From Typha latifolia (Eukaryota > Streptophyta > Magnoliopsida > Poales > Typhaceae), in NCBI GenBank assembly GCA_019914945.1, contig CM034113.1:6738850-6802849 (forward strand): DNA of 64,000 bases, written 5' to 3'. Positions 11,367-22,744 of this stretch are shown here, piece after piece. Within the stretch, counting starts at the first letter, position 1. Every line of letters begins with the position of its first letter. Below the pieces are notes generated by a model. The model was not told the DNA's origin. It searched no databases and saw only the letters and a list, made by a program, of their open reading frames with translations. Both the position numbers and the translations under genes were made by a program.

Positions 11367-14300
11367 TTACAAGTCCTTGAAAAGAAGCTGGAATCTGGGT
11401 ATCCTCTCAGGTGGAAGTGGACAATTCACAATTAGTTTCCCCTTCATTGCTCCTCTAAATATTGCCTGCAGACAGATCAGAGGAATTAGCTAAAGGACCT
11501 CCCAAACAATAATATTTCAGTAAAAGAAGAATGAGAATTTTGCAGAGAATCGCAGAATATTTCCCATATCTGCTATTGGTCATGCAAGCAGTTGAATTCA
11601 CCTGATGAGAATGATACACAATTTACCAACCCTGCACTCTATGTAATGCACCTAACAGTAGAAAAAAGGGTACTGTAGTCTATGATGTTCCCACTGATGC
11701 AGGACTACAAAGGAAAATGGTACATAGACTGATTCAATGTTCAGAAGAGGTCTCCGATAAGCATTTTTTTTTTTAATAATTTGAAATCATGCCATTTGGG
11801 GTGCATGGGCAAACGTCAACAGTGAATTCTAGGTAAGGCATCTCAGATACTTCATAAAGTAATGAAAAAAATCTTACTGCATAAGAATGGGAAATTAAGG
11901 TAATACTGTAGCTGCTCCAACTAGAAAGAGATATATTTTATTATAGGATGTTTTTTTACAAATATTTATTTACTATAGATGTAACCGACGATAATGCAAC
12001 TGTCTATCAAAGTTAAACTCCTAATATTATCAGTATACAGTCTATTGTGGCATCTCCTTGATGTAAAGGATATCAAAGGTATACAATGCTACCACATTGT
12101 TAGTTCCAATGATGGTCGTGCCGATTGGCCTGATGCGTGCCGGACTAGCATGAGTGAGTGCCAACCCATGCCGTACTGACACAGGTGCGCTGGCACATCC
12201 CATGTCGAGCCATGCCGACAGACACTGATGTGTGCTGCACCAGCACGAGTAAGTGCCAACCCGTGTCATACTAGCAAGGTCTGTGGCGACTGGCACAGGT
12301 CACGTGAGGTTCGAAACGAGTTTTATTGATCCAAAACGGATTCATTAGAGTGGTGAATCTAAAATATTATATCGACTCTTTTTTATCATGTGACAAGCCT
12401 TATATGTTATGTGGAGCTCTTTTTTTTTATAACTTTTTTCTAATTCAATTATATTATGGAGTATTTAATCTTATGGAGTGTTCAATAATATTAATTTTAA
12501 TAAATCTATTCAATCATATTATCTATTGAATAATATTTATATTTGATTATTGCTATAGTTTTAATAAAATATGTCCATTAAAAAAATAATTCAAAGATAA
12601 AAGACTCTAATATATGCTTTAATACATATATTCAAATCAAAAACTAAATATTGACGTGCTAAAGACCCAAAAATGTGTTTAATTACACTAAATTTTTTAT
12701 TAGAAAGGTGTCAAAGGTGCGATGCGTGTTAGTGGCATGCAGAGGCTTGCCATGGAAGCCAGGTATGAATCGAAGAGCTTTCCACAAGAAGATCCAATTT
12801 TGCTTAAAGTGGAAATTCTAGCTAGATGTTCAACAAAATTTTTTTTGATGTGGGCATCACTAATATATCACACATGCACATGTATCAGCAGCACAGACAA
12901 CTAATGATCCCTCCTCAGGAATTTAGTCTTAAGTCATTTATTATTATTATTATGTATTTATTTATTTATGGTGTTTAGAGTTGTACTTATTTATTCTAGT
13001 TATTTAGGGTTCTATTTCCTTATTGTCATTGTAAAGCCTATATATAGACCAACCTTTACCTAGTTAGAGTTAATGCATGAATGAAGAATTTTGAGATTTG
13101 CCTCTTTCACTCATCCAAGATTATAGCAACTAGCAAGCATACCTTCAAAGTTTTACCAACTAACACACATCCTACTAGGAACTGAGCAACAAATTTGTAA
13201 AAACAACATGAAAGAAAAGTCTATTGTAATTACTCTCACCTCTACTACATCGATAAAGTCTTGCTTGCTGTGAAAAGAACCTATCCATTTTGTGTGATCC
13301 GCAGTCCTAGATAATCAACTATAGCAGTTAGCAGAAGTCCTAGCTACTAAAATATGAGAGAAGAACATAGATGCTCACAAAAGCAGATCATTGGAAAACA
13401 AAAATAAGTTCAAATATAGTAGACTACCTCTTAGATGAAGGAATTATGATGAAACATATTGCAAGCTTACCAAAACTTGGACGACAATAAATAAATTTGC
13501 ATAAGTGAAATTGATGATCAGATGGATCATGAAGATGTATCCTTTAACAGGTCAGCTCGTACTGATTCGGCCAAATTTGGGATAATCTGGGATCAATTTG
13601 CAAAGACTTGAATTCCCTATTTGTTTCCATGCTAATTTAAATGCCAAATAAGTAGATTTAAATAAGTAAATTGGTGATTATTTTAGTCATAAATGATAAA
13701 TTTATGCTTGTCTCCATGTTATTGAGAGAAGCTCTGAGGCCGACCAGTTTGATTGGAGGTTACTTATTTAGAAATATAACAAACCAGAGCTCAATGGATC
13801 TCACGATGCTTGTCATTAGATTGATCGATTGGCTATTTGTCGTCATAGCAAATATAGCAAAACTAAATCAAATTAAAAATAACTAACATATGAATAAAAA
13901 CCCAAGATGCAATCTTTTACATATAATAACAAGGAAAAGGAAAACAAATGAAATCAGATGTTTACACAATTAAATACTTTGGAATATAAATTACTTACCC
14001 CGAATCCATCTTCATGTGATGCGCATTGAAGAAGAAAACAGTTGATGGTATCAATGTAATATCAAAATACTTCACATAAACTTGAATCTCCTCAGCATCT
14101 ACGTCGACTAACGCAACCGTTGCAAACTTCGAAATGTCTTGAGAAGTTCTGAAGAGCTGCAACGGCAACGAACCAACAATTATGACAAGAGCAGAAGGAA
14201 GAAAAAAGAAAAAGAAAAAGAAAACAGAAGTAATCTTGCAGAAAATTCGAAGAGAATTTGTTGAATTGGAGCGTAAGGAAACAAGACTTGTGGATAAAAT

Positions 14301-14454
14301 TTGGGGGAGAGAAGCATACGACGTCGTCGAGTTGGAGGCAGACGGCGTCGGAGGCGCGCCCGAATCTGAGGACCAAGACCTTGTCGAGGGTGTCGCGGAT
14401 GATGACGTCCACCTCGCGCTTCCGCGTCAGCGTCGGCAGAAGCGCCGAACCCAT
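11367..14454 (-). CDS. Thioredoxin-like protein 4B (Dim1-family, U5 snRNP-type), 4 exons
   Basis: On the minus strand the exons are 14454-14320, 14156-13999, 13306-13240 and 11465-11367, phases consistent, giving 152 aa. The N-terminus MGSALLPTLTRKREVD, then VLVLRFGR and VCLQLDDV, then VALVDVDAEE, FDITLIPSTVFFFN and a C-terminal AIFRGAMKGKLIV block follow the Dim1/TXNL4 thioredoxin fold in order and at normal family length. VCLQLDD and the WIGSFHSKQDF block match TXNL4B (DIM2, DLP) rather than canonical DIM1/YLS8. As expected, no CXXC active site is present. The family acts in nuclear pre-mRNA splicing and cell-cycle progression. The start codon is the first that gives the conserved N-terminus. 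The last intron (11466-13239) holds repeats and an LTR-like fragment. Confidence 0.9.
12142..12300. repeat. GC-rich tandem repeat inside the TXNL4B-like intron
   Basis: Two degenerate units of about 93 bp carry GAGTGAGTGCCAACCCATGC and GAGTAAGTGCCAACCCGTGT, each followed by a TACT...GGT...GGCAC stretch. Composition (GTGCC/GGCAC-rich) differs sharply from the AT-rich flanks and resembles the GC-rich insert at 38040-38530. It is probably transposon- or satellite-derived. Confidence 0.55.
12846..13190 (+). mobile_element. LTR-like fragment sharing its start with the 40.7-kb solo LTR
   Basis: The 14 bases TGATGTGGGCATCA at 12846-12859 are identical to the first 14 bases of the solo LTR at 40698. 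Downstream there is a TATA-like CCTATATATAG near 13037, followed by leader-like sequence. The right end and a target duplication are not clear, so the end coordinate is approximate. It lies in the last intron of the TXNL4B-like gene. Confidence 0.4.
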
Positions 14455-15687
14455 CTTTCCTCTCTTCTTTTGCGCCGCGGTGGCCCAAGGGCCAAAGGAG
14501 GTTTTTATTTGAAGCAAGGGAAATTTATAATTAAAATTGTTAAAATTTAGAAGGGAGTTTTAGAAATCACAACGCATATTTTACCTCAAACATTTTATAA
14601 CTCAACTCCTTATATTTCTCTATAATTTTCATTTAACACTATAGCGTTATTTTAAGTAACTAACGTTGATTAAATTACTAAAATATTACCGACAATCCCT
14701 TTTATTTTCTATATTTCTCTATCATCTTTCTCACCTATCTTCTCCACTATGTGTCATTATCATTGTCGTCGTTGCGGCCACCACCACCTTTCCTCATCTC
14801 CTCCTACTCCTCTTTCTTCTTTTTTGGGAAGAAAAAAAAATAATGAAGAAGATAGGAGTAATTTAAGTACTTATAAATTATAATAAAATATTTTTTTATT
14901 ACCATCTAAATTAACTCATGATGTTAAAATCCTTAAAGACAGAGTGTAGATTACAAAATAGATAAAATAAAATATAGAATGTGATCCTAAAAAATCTTAA
15001 TTTAGAAACATTTATATTTTATGGCATATATTTTATCCTTTTTTTTTATCGTTAACACCACTAAAGTTATTGTATTTATACATAAAATCACTTTAACTAT
15101 GCATTTTTTTTCACTAATTCAATCTCTATGTTTATCACTTTAGAGTTTTCATCCAATTAAAAGTGCTCGTCAAAATTACGAAAATGCACTATATATTTGT
15201 TAAACAAATCGGGAGAACAGTGATTTTGGCATGTTGATAATTTATTATAACGAGGTATTTTAGTAACAATTTCACATTAATAGTCATATACCTATAGAGT
15301 GAATTGGTACAAAATATTATAGAAGAGTAAATTAATTTTTACATAAGTATTGGAGTAAAACGTGTTTAATTTAAAAAATATATAATACGTTAAATATAAA
15401 TACTTTTAAAATTTTAGTTCGAATGTTTTTAAATAATAAAAGCAGAAGACATTTAAAAAAAAAAAGAATAGTCGTATATGAATAAAATAGCTCTATATAA
15501 ATTTAAGACGGATAAGATCAATCTAACCGGGCAAAACCCGGATAAGGAAGTCGAATAACTGATGATATCCACGTCCTTATTATCCGGATAAATCGAAAGG
15601 CAAAAGCAATTTATACTTGCCGCCATCTCCTCCTCGCTCTTTGTCGTCCGTCGTCTGAAGAAGTCGGCGCAGAATATGAAATGAAGA
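14455..15687. other. Intergenic region between divergent genes
   Basis: The TXNL4B-like gene is transcribed leftward and the PPR gene rightward, so this 1.2-kb AT-rich block should hold both promoters. No gene or clear repeat is seen. Several TATA-like and poly-T tracts occur, but none can be chosen reliably. Confidence 0.5.
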
Positions 15688-17706
15688 ATGCCACCGCCAC
15701 CGCCACCTCTCCTCCTCCCACCTCTTCCCACCTTCCCAAACGCCTCTCTTCTCAAACCCCACTTACTCTTCCACACCCTTCGCCTCCTCTGCTCCTCCTC
15801 TTTACCAAGACCCAGTTGGAATTCCAACCACAACCTCATCGTAACCCACCCAGTCCTCTCCCTCATGGAGTCCTGCGACTCCATGGCAACGCTCAAGCAA
15901 ATCCAAGCCCACATGACCCGCACAGGGCTCATCGCGCACCGTTTCCCCGCGAGCCGAGTCCTCGCATTCTCTGCCCTCTCTGACTCTGGCGACATCACCC
16001 ATGCGCGTCTCCTCTTCTCCCGAATTCCAGAACCCAATTCGTATATTTGGAATACTATGATCAGGGGATGCACAAAATCCAATCTTCCCCATTTGGGTCT
16101 TTCTTTTCTTCGCCAAATGGTCCGAGAGCGAGCCGAGATAGATTGCCGGACCTTCGTCTTTGCGCTGAAGGCTTGTGAACGGCTTGCTGGAAGTTTGGCT
16201 GGGGAAGAGGTCCATTGCTTGATCTGGAAGCTGGGTTTTGATGAGGAGTTGCTTGTGTGTAACGGGCTAATGCATTTTTATGTGAAAAATGGGATCTTGG
16301 CTTGTGCGAAAAAGGTATTCGGTGGAATGTGTGAGCGTGATGTGGTTTCTTGGACTACAATGATTGATGGGTATGGACAGAATGGTCTCGCGGATGAAGC
16401 ATTGAGGATGTTTTATCGAATGCTGTCGGCGAATGTTAGGCCCAATGAGGTGACTTTGATCACGGTGCTTTCGGCTATCTCACAAGTCGGCATCTTAAGT
16501 TTGGGCAAGTTTGTCCACAAGTATATTGAAATGGGTGATGTAGATGTTAGCATTAATTTGCTGAATGCATTGGTTGATATGTTTGGCAAGTGTGGGTGTG
16601 TTGACTATGCTAGGGAAGTTTTTGATAGTATGGAAGTCAAGGATGTTTATTCTTGGACGAGTATGCTAAATGTGTATGGTAAATCAGGTAATTTGGAACT
16701 TGCTGTGCAGATTTTTGATAGAATGCCAAAGAGAAATGTGGTATCTTGGAGTAGTATGATTTCAGCATATTCCCAAGCAAATCAGCCTAAAGAAGCATTG
16801 AACTTGTTCCATGAGATGATTATGGCAAATGTGGAACCTATAGATGCTACTTTGGTGAGTGTGCTTTCAGCATGTGCTCAGTCTGGATGCTTGGATCTTG
16901 GTAGATGGATATATAACCATTACATATATAAGAAAAAGATAAAAGTTAGTTTGAATCTAGCAAATGCTTTTATAGACATGTTTGCCAAATGTGGAGATGT
17001 TGATGCTGCTGCCAGGTTATTTAGTGAGGTGTTAGAGAGAGACATAGTGACTTGGAATTCGATGATCATGGCATATGCAATCCATGGCTATTTTAAAGAA
17101 GCACTCAACCTTTTTGAGGAACTGAAAAGAATTAGAATTGTGCCAAATGATATCACATTTCTTGGTGTCTTATCTGCCTGTAGTCATGGTGGATTAGTTT
17201 TTGAAGGGAGAAGGCATTTTGAAGACATGAAAACTGTTTTTGGCGTAGAACCCAAAGCAAAGCATTATGCATGCATGATAGACCTGCTTGGAAAAGTTGG
17301 ACTTGTGGAAGATGCTTATGAGTTGGTAAGGGGCATGCCAAAAGAGCCAGATGAAGCAGGATGGGGTGCTCTTCTTAATGCATGCAGGATGCATGGTAAT
17401 GTAGAGTTGGGTAAGCTTGCTGGTGATAAGCTTTTACATCTGAACCCTGGGGACAGTGGAATCTATGTGCTCCTGTCAAGCATGTATGCAACTAAATGTG
17501 AATGGGATGATGTCAAGAAGGTGAGGAGGATGATGCGAGACAGAGGAGTAAAGAAGACTCCTGGCTGTAGCTTGATAGAGGTGGATGACAAGTTCCATGA
17601 GTTCTTCGTTGCAGATATTGCACATGTCCAATCGGAAGAAATATATGCAACTTTAAGCAATATATACTTGCAGCTAAGATGGGAAGGCTATGTTCCCAAG
17701 ATTTAA
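15688..17706 (+). CDS. PLS-class PPR protein with E/E+ tail, intronless
   Basis: This is one open frame of 672 aa. PPR proteins bind organelle RNA in a sequence-specific way, and PLS-class members mostly specify C-to-U editing sites. The N-terminal 40 or so residues (many Pro, Leu, Ser and Arg, few acidic) look like an organelle-targeting peptide. Repeats run from about residue 80 to 560, with typical lines such as RDVVSWTTMIDGYGQNG, KDVYSWTSMLNVYGKSG and RDIVTWNSMIMAYAIHG. After them come the E motif (GWGALLNACRMHGNVELG) and an E+ region (GVKKTPGCSLIEVDDKFHEF), and the protein stops right after GYVPKI, where a DYW domain would begin. Editing would therefore need a DYW partner in trans. The start is the first in-frame ATG. 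The overall plan recalls SLO1-like proteins, but orthology is not established. Confidence 0.9.
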   Translation: MPPPPPPLLLPPLPTFPNASLLKPHLLFHTLRLLCSSSLPRPSWNSNHNLIVTHPVLSLMESCDSMATLKQIQAHMTRTGLIAHRFPASRVLAFSALSDSGDITHARLLFSRIPEPNSYIWNTMIRGCTKSNLPHLGLSFLRQMVRERAEIDCRTFVFALKACERLAGSLAGEEVHCLIWKLGFDEELLVCNGLMHFYVKNGILACAKKVFGGMCERDVVSWTTMIDGYGQNGLADEALRMFYRMLSANVRPNEVTLITVLSAISQVGILSLGKFVHKYIEMGDVDVSINLLNALVDMFGKCGCVDYAREVFDSMEVKDVYSWTSMLNVYGKSGNLELAVQIFDRMPKRNVVSWSSMISAYSQANQPKEALNLFHEMIMANVEPIDATLVSVLSACAQSGCLDLGRWIYNHYIYKKKIKVSLNLANAFIDMFAKCGDVDAAARLFSEVLERDIVTWNSMIMAYAIHGYFKEALNLFEELKRIRIVPNDITFLGVLSACSHGGLVFEGRRHFEDMKTVFGVEPKAKHYACMIDLLGKVGLVEDAYELVRGMPKEPDEAGWGALLNACRMHGNVELGKLAGDKLLHLNPGDSGIYVLLSSMYATKCEWDDVKKVRRMMRDRGVKKTPGCSLIEVDDKFHEFFVADIAHVQSEEIYATLSNIYLQLRWEGYVPKI

Positions 17707-20096
17707 GTAGGCATGCATGAGGTTAGTGATGATTTATTTGTGAATCATTCTGAAGTTAACATGCATATGATTTTGTTGGGACATGATTTTTAAATGAAGT
17801 CCCAGCAAAGGTATATATTGTATCTTTTTAATGAACCTTAAAGTATATATCGGCATAACTCAATATGGAAGACCAGAAGATACAGTATTCTTCTTAGAAG
17901 ACCTCTTATTTTTGGATAAGATTACCTTGCACGATTAGGGTCAGAGGATTCATCCTGGTAACACATGAATATTGATAGTTGGGTAAAAGTTGCAGTTCCT
18001 AGGAAAAATGTGAGTTCTTTTATTACTTTGTTATCCTTGTTGATTCAGTTTACCTAAGATCTCCCTTATTGTTATTTTATGCACAGGTCCAATATATAGC
18101 ATCCTAAATAGGGTATATGGGGAGTGCCTTCAAACCGATGTCTTCAATGATGTAATGTACTTTGTAATTCTCAAGGTGAGTCAGAGAAATAAATCCACTA
18201 AACTTATCGTTTTGAATTGAAATATCTTGTTTCAAAATTTTAATTAGTTTTGCATCTTTTGTTACTATTGTTAGCACTTAGAGGTAACCTTTCTGATAAA
18301 AGTTCTCTCAGAATAATCTGCACTTGATCTATACCTTTGCATCTCAGTTTTGAGTATTAAATTCATGTCTGAAGTGAGCAATATTAATCTCTGACATGTT
18401 CATTTTGTCTAAGAATATGTTCAAATGTGCTATGCATTTTCTTGATATCAAAAGAATATCTGGAGGTCCAAATCCTTCTGTTAATTCAGTGATCCTTATT
18501 GGTTGTCTCTTGCTTTATAGACTATAATTTGGATGCAATATCACTTAAGAGTTAAGACTTTTTTTTAATCTTAATAGGACGTTGGTCTTCAGAGATTCAC
18601 ATTACAGATTTGAGCCCCAAGTATCCGAAGGAAGAAGCATTATCTAAACTTATTTGTGAACTCAAAATTTTGTAGCTGAATGTTGGGAAACAATTCATTC
18701 ATTTAATTGGAGCATTCTAAACTCTTCTTTCTAATCAGCATTTGAATCTTGTTGATCCACAAGCTAGAGAAATTAATACTAAATTCTGAATTCCATTTGA
18801 TGAGCTGCCTTAGAACATTTAGCCACAAAATGTCCAAGGTTGTTTTGTATCTATATGCCATAAAAATTTCTTTTTTTTACTTGTATGCTCCTTCTAAAGT
18901 TGATATTTACATGCATACCCCTTAAAATGCATGGTTTTTGCATGTATACTCTTCAAAACACTTATCTTTTGTGTGAGTACCTCTTAGAGTTAATAACTAT
19001 TAAAATTTGAAGATTTTAATTATACAAAGATAAGAATATTATTATTCTACTTTTAAGTATTTCTCTTATTTAAGGATAATTTTATCTTTCTTTTTTTTCT
19101 ATTAAAATATTCAGACTTAACTAGAAAAATGCCACAAGAGTATCTATACAAATAAAATATGTTTTAAGAGGTATACATGCAAGTATCAACTTTAGAGAGG
19201 ATATACAAGTAAATAAAAGTTTTTTTTTATGGTATATACACATAAAAAACCTAAAGTCCAATCAATTGCCTTAGGTTTCAAATATTAGACTTAGCATTGA
19301 CCATTGCTTCTCCAGTTAGTCTATGTTAGCAAGGCCCACTAGGACCCATCGGAATCACCAAACTTACTGGTGATCACATCTAACAGCAAACAACACCAGT
19401 GGTCTAGTTGCATCATCCAGTTGAAGTCACTGTCCCACCATCAATATCTACATCTAACCCTTCCATTGGTGCAATGGTACGCCCATTGCACCCTCTGTTC
19501 AACTTCTGCCCATATTTTTCATAGTCCAGATTCCACACTGACGAGGTTAACTTATGATGCAACTAACCTGCCCTTGCATGGGAAAGTGCTCCATCATCTC
19601 AGATGGGCATCAGCTTAGGGAGGTGTTCCAAACTTAGTAGTTTAGATGCAAGTATGCAACCCCACCTGGTATCCTTCTTTTCTCTTAGCACTGATTGACA
19701 CATAATATTGGCTCAAATAATAACTCACTTGAGTTAGTCTTAACCCAAATGCTGTGGAAACAGGGGGAAAGGAATGAAATGGAATGTTTAATTAGTGTTG
19801 GTGGCATTCATGCCACTTAACTAACCCAAGCTACCAGCCAAACACGTACAATTTGGATTGCAGACAATCGAAGCTTTTATGGTGAAGGAACCTCCACTTC
19901 CTCTTTAAATGAAAGACATGACTCTTCATTATCACTTCCCTGTCTCTCTCTCTCTCATTCATTTGAACCTTATGACAGCCATTAAGTCCTTTAACATTGA
20001 GACTTTATATCTACACATGTCGATCTAGGTCTATCATAGTATTGACAAACTTATGTTTACTTTGCACCTGATCATGTTGTCAGAATCAGATGCCAA
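17707..20096. other. Convergent spacer between the PPR and CFL1-like genes
   Basis: The first few hundred bases are probably the PPR 3' untranslated region. A foldback element (18852-19243) sits in the middle. No further gene is supported: the 82-codon frame at 19370-19618 has no recognisable domain. Confidence 0.5.
18852..19243. mobile_element. Foldback MITE with about 90-bp inverted arms
   Basis: The left arm (ATATGCCATAAAAA, then ACTTGTATGCTCC, CTAAAGTTGATATTTACATG, CATACCCCTTAAAA) is matched in reverse complement by the right arm (ATATACCATAAAAA, ACTTGTATATCC, CTAAAGTTGATACTTGCATG, TATACCTCTTAAAA). The centre is AT-rich and non-coding. The ACATGCATACCCCT signature recurs at 26040-26440 and 27430-27650, so this is a family. 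The long arms suggest a Mutator-like or generic foldback MITE; a target duplication was not clear. Confidence 0.65.
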
Positions 20097-21120
20097 CTAG
20101 TTGAGAAGGCTTAGAGTTTCCAAAGACTTGGCAGAATCCATCCTTCGAGGAGGTGCTTGTGGTGCTGGTGGTAGTAAGGAGTGCACATATTTGCAGTTGG
20201 GGCATAAGGGAGAGGACTTGCACAGCATGACGAGGAGATGGCAGTTAACGCACACCACAGCTATCATGCTGCCACTTGAACTCAAATGCTTCTTTGGATC
20301 CTCTAGAGCTGTCATGCTTGTATTGCCTTCTGAATTTGGGAGAGTTGAGATGTTGAGCTCTAAGTTTAGGTCTAGCTCTTTGGGCCTGATCCAGCTCTTC
20401 TTCAAGGTTTTCCTGTTCAAGTAGTACATCTTCCCGGACTGCCACAAATTAGGACAATGTTAGAAGAGTTAACAGTTTGATGAAACCTAGTATGACAATA
20501 TCACAGTAATATCTTTGAATAAATTAGTACCAAAAAATGTTCATAATATTTCTGAATATTAGTCTGCGACCACTTGAGTAAACCAAAATTAGCAACCATG
20601 CACGTGCACGCACATAGAGAGGGAAGAAAGAGAGGGAGTTGTTGATAAAGTTATGAGACTACGTTCTGAATTCTATGTAATTTTTTAGTAATCTATTAAT
20701 ACTAGTGGTGTATGTTAAACTTGACAGACATAGCAACATATATGCTTATTACTGGTGTATGTGTGTGTATATGCATGTGAATATGTGTTCATATGTCTGC
20801 ATGAGAGAGATTAAGAGATAAGAGATGTTCACTTGTAGGTCTAGGCATTGCTCCCAATCCATAGGCAAGGGATCATTAAGCTGAAGCTCCACACTAGTTT
20901 GAGATATTGGCTGATCATCCCATGTGTGCTTCCTCTTCTTTCTAGAGTTGCCGTCTGACTCAGACGATGAGCTATTCGTGCTCTTTGCAAAGATGGATAG
21001 AGAGGGGCCAAGAGATAGCTCCGGTTGATCGATCATCCTCAAACTCTTCAGCGTTTCAAATTCCTCCTTGCCTTCTCCAAAACCGAACTCTCTTTTTGGT
21101 TGTCGGAATTCACTGATCAT
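20097..21120 (-). CDS. CFL1-like WW-domain protein, 2 exons
   Basis: Minus-strand exons 21120-20833 (96 codons) and 20438-20097 join in phase 0 to give 209 aa. The N-terminal half has an acidic/Ser-rich stretch and a basic patch SRKKRKHTWDD (possible nuclear localisation). A WW-type module is split by the intron: PLPMDWEQCLDLQ on exon 1 and SGKMYYLNRKTLKKSW on exon 2, with Trp near residues 89 and 112. The C-terminus has two Cys pairs (VVCVNCH and LCPNCKY) that could bind zinc. This order matches CURLY FLAG LEAF 1 and its Arabidopsis homologues, which repress HD-ZIP IV regulators and so influence cuticle formation. Function here is inferred from the family. Confidence 0.82.
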
Positions 21121-22644
21121 TGTAAGAAGAAGAATGGTACAAGGAAAAGAAGTGAAGAAAGATGGAGAAAGTGAGCTCTTAGCTTGAGTGTAGAACGAGT
21201 AGCTTCTTCTCCCTTTTGATTGAAGGGGTCATGCAGAAGAGGGCGTGGATACTTAAGAGGGTTCTTAAATGGCCTTCATCCAACCCCATTAAGAGGAGGG
21301 CAGGCCGAGCATTAAAGTTGACAAGTAGAGTGACCTTAAATGACTCAAATCGCTCCTCCACACCATTTAAGAAACCTCCCTACATGGCCGGACTATTCAC
21401 GTAATAATGCATCCACGAACTACCAAATCTCTCTTTTGCTAATCCCATGCAAGGACACTTACCTTATTATGGCTCAATATTTCATTACCCTCATGTGCTC
21501 TGGGTTGAGTTTAGCTTAGGTAATTGATGATCTGCTCTTAGATTGCAACAATTGAATGTATTAACTTCAATAGCATGCTTTTTCCCCCCCTTCAGATGAG
21601 TGTAATTCATGCATGAGGTTCTTGAGATGTGATGTCCCTACTCTTGCAAAATATGATCATCTTCATTATTGAATCAATTTTCAGCAAGTGATCAGAGAAT
21701 TTCTTGCAACAGTACTTGTTAAAAGTTTAAAACATCAGGCTGGTATTACCTGAAAGTTGTTCATTTACTTGCGTCTGTTCCCTATTTAATTTACTTGCAG
21801 ACCAGATGTTGTTCTTTCTCACCAGCCATGGACTTGTGACTTAATAATATGAATTCATGATCTTAGACAAAAGCAATGCTACAGTTTGGACCAACATGAA
21901 CAGTTTCCACTTGCCACTTAAAATGGCTACCACGCAAAAATGTATTACTTTTATCTGTTTATAACTGTGTTGGTTATGATACTGGACAACTTAGAGAATA
22001 TAGAAGATCATTTTCTGATGTGTAATTGCCATCTGACGTTGGAGTTGGAATGTAGGAAACTTGGAGCTTTCATAGGATGGTGGCTGCTGTCTTCATTTGA
22101 ATCTACGATATAGGTAATGGAATATTGTTGAGCTTCTTATGTCTTTAAGTCTCTCGCGCACCATGTGATCATCATTCTTGCATACCTAAAACATTAACTA
22201 CCATGAAATCATGAACTGTTCCTTGCGGGTGGGCATTCATGGCCATCCCCTAACTCTAATTCCCATTAAAGCAGCAGAGAAGAATTATGTATCTGCGCGA
22301 GAGAAGAGGTCTTAAATACTAATAACAACAGCAGTCTCACCACCCCACCCCCGTGGAGTAAATTGGCCAAAGCATTAGGAGAGAATAAATAGGGTGTGTT
22401 GGGCCTTCTTACTTACCAGTGCCAACTACAATAATAAATGGAGGCGCGCCTCTTTGGTTGTTGGGGCATGAACCCAATTTAATGTCTGATGTTATATCTT
22501 CCATTACATATAAATATAGGGTTCTTTTCATATCACCACCCCCCCCATATATTGGTCTTACTGCAAAAATATCCTCTCTTCAACATATTTGCAAATTGGC
22601 CCCTTCTTTTCAAGATCTATTTGAGAAGAAATATTCTCACTAGA

Positions 22645-22744
22645 CTACCACCATAGCCTAATGGTCGGGTTCTATTATCCCATGACAGAAGTTATGGTGT
22701 TCAATTCCTCTTGTGGGTTTTGGAGTTGATATTTGATAGATTTT
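22645..22744 (+). mobile_element. tRNA-derived SINE, about 100 bp
   Basis: It contains an RNA polymerase III A-box-like TAGCCTAATGG at about 22654 and a B-box-like GTTCAATTC about 30-40 bases later, and ends in TTTTT. It is bounded by a perfect 8-bp direct repeat TCACTAGA (22637-22644 and 22745-22752), read as the target-site duplication. It is unusually short for a plant SINE. It is not a functional tRNA gene, because no cloverleaf closes. Confidence 0.62.

Noticed and set aside
14182..14550. Plus-strand frames of 84 and 122 aa
   Set aside because: They are antisense to the first exon of the TXNL4B-like gene, whose minus-strand frame is the conserved one.
15453..16215. Minus-strand frames up to 209 aa
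   Set aside because: They are shadows of the 5' end of the intronless PPR gene.
22645..22744. A tRNA gene
   Set aside because: A- and B-box-like words are present, but no acceptor or anticodon stem closes, and flanking direct repeats point to a SINE.
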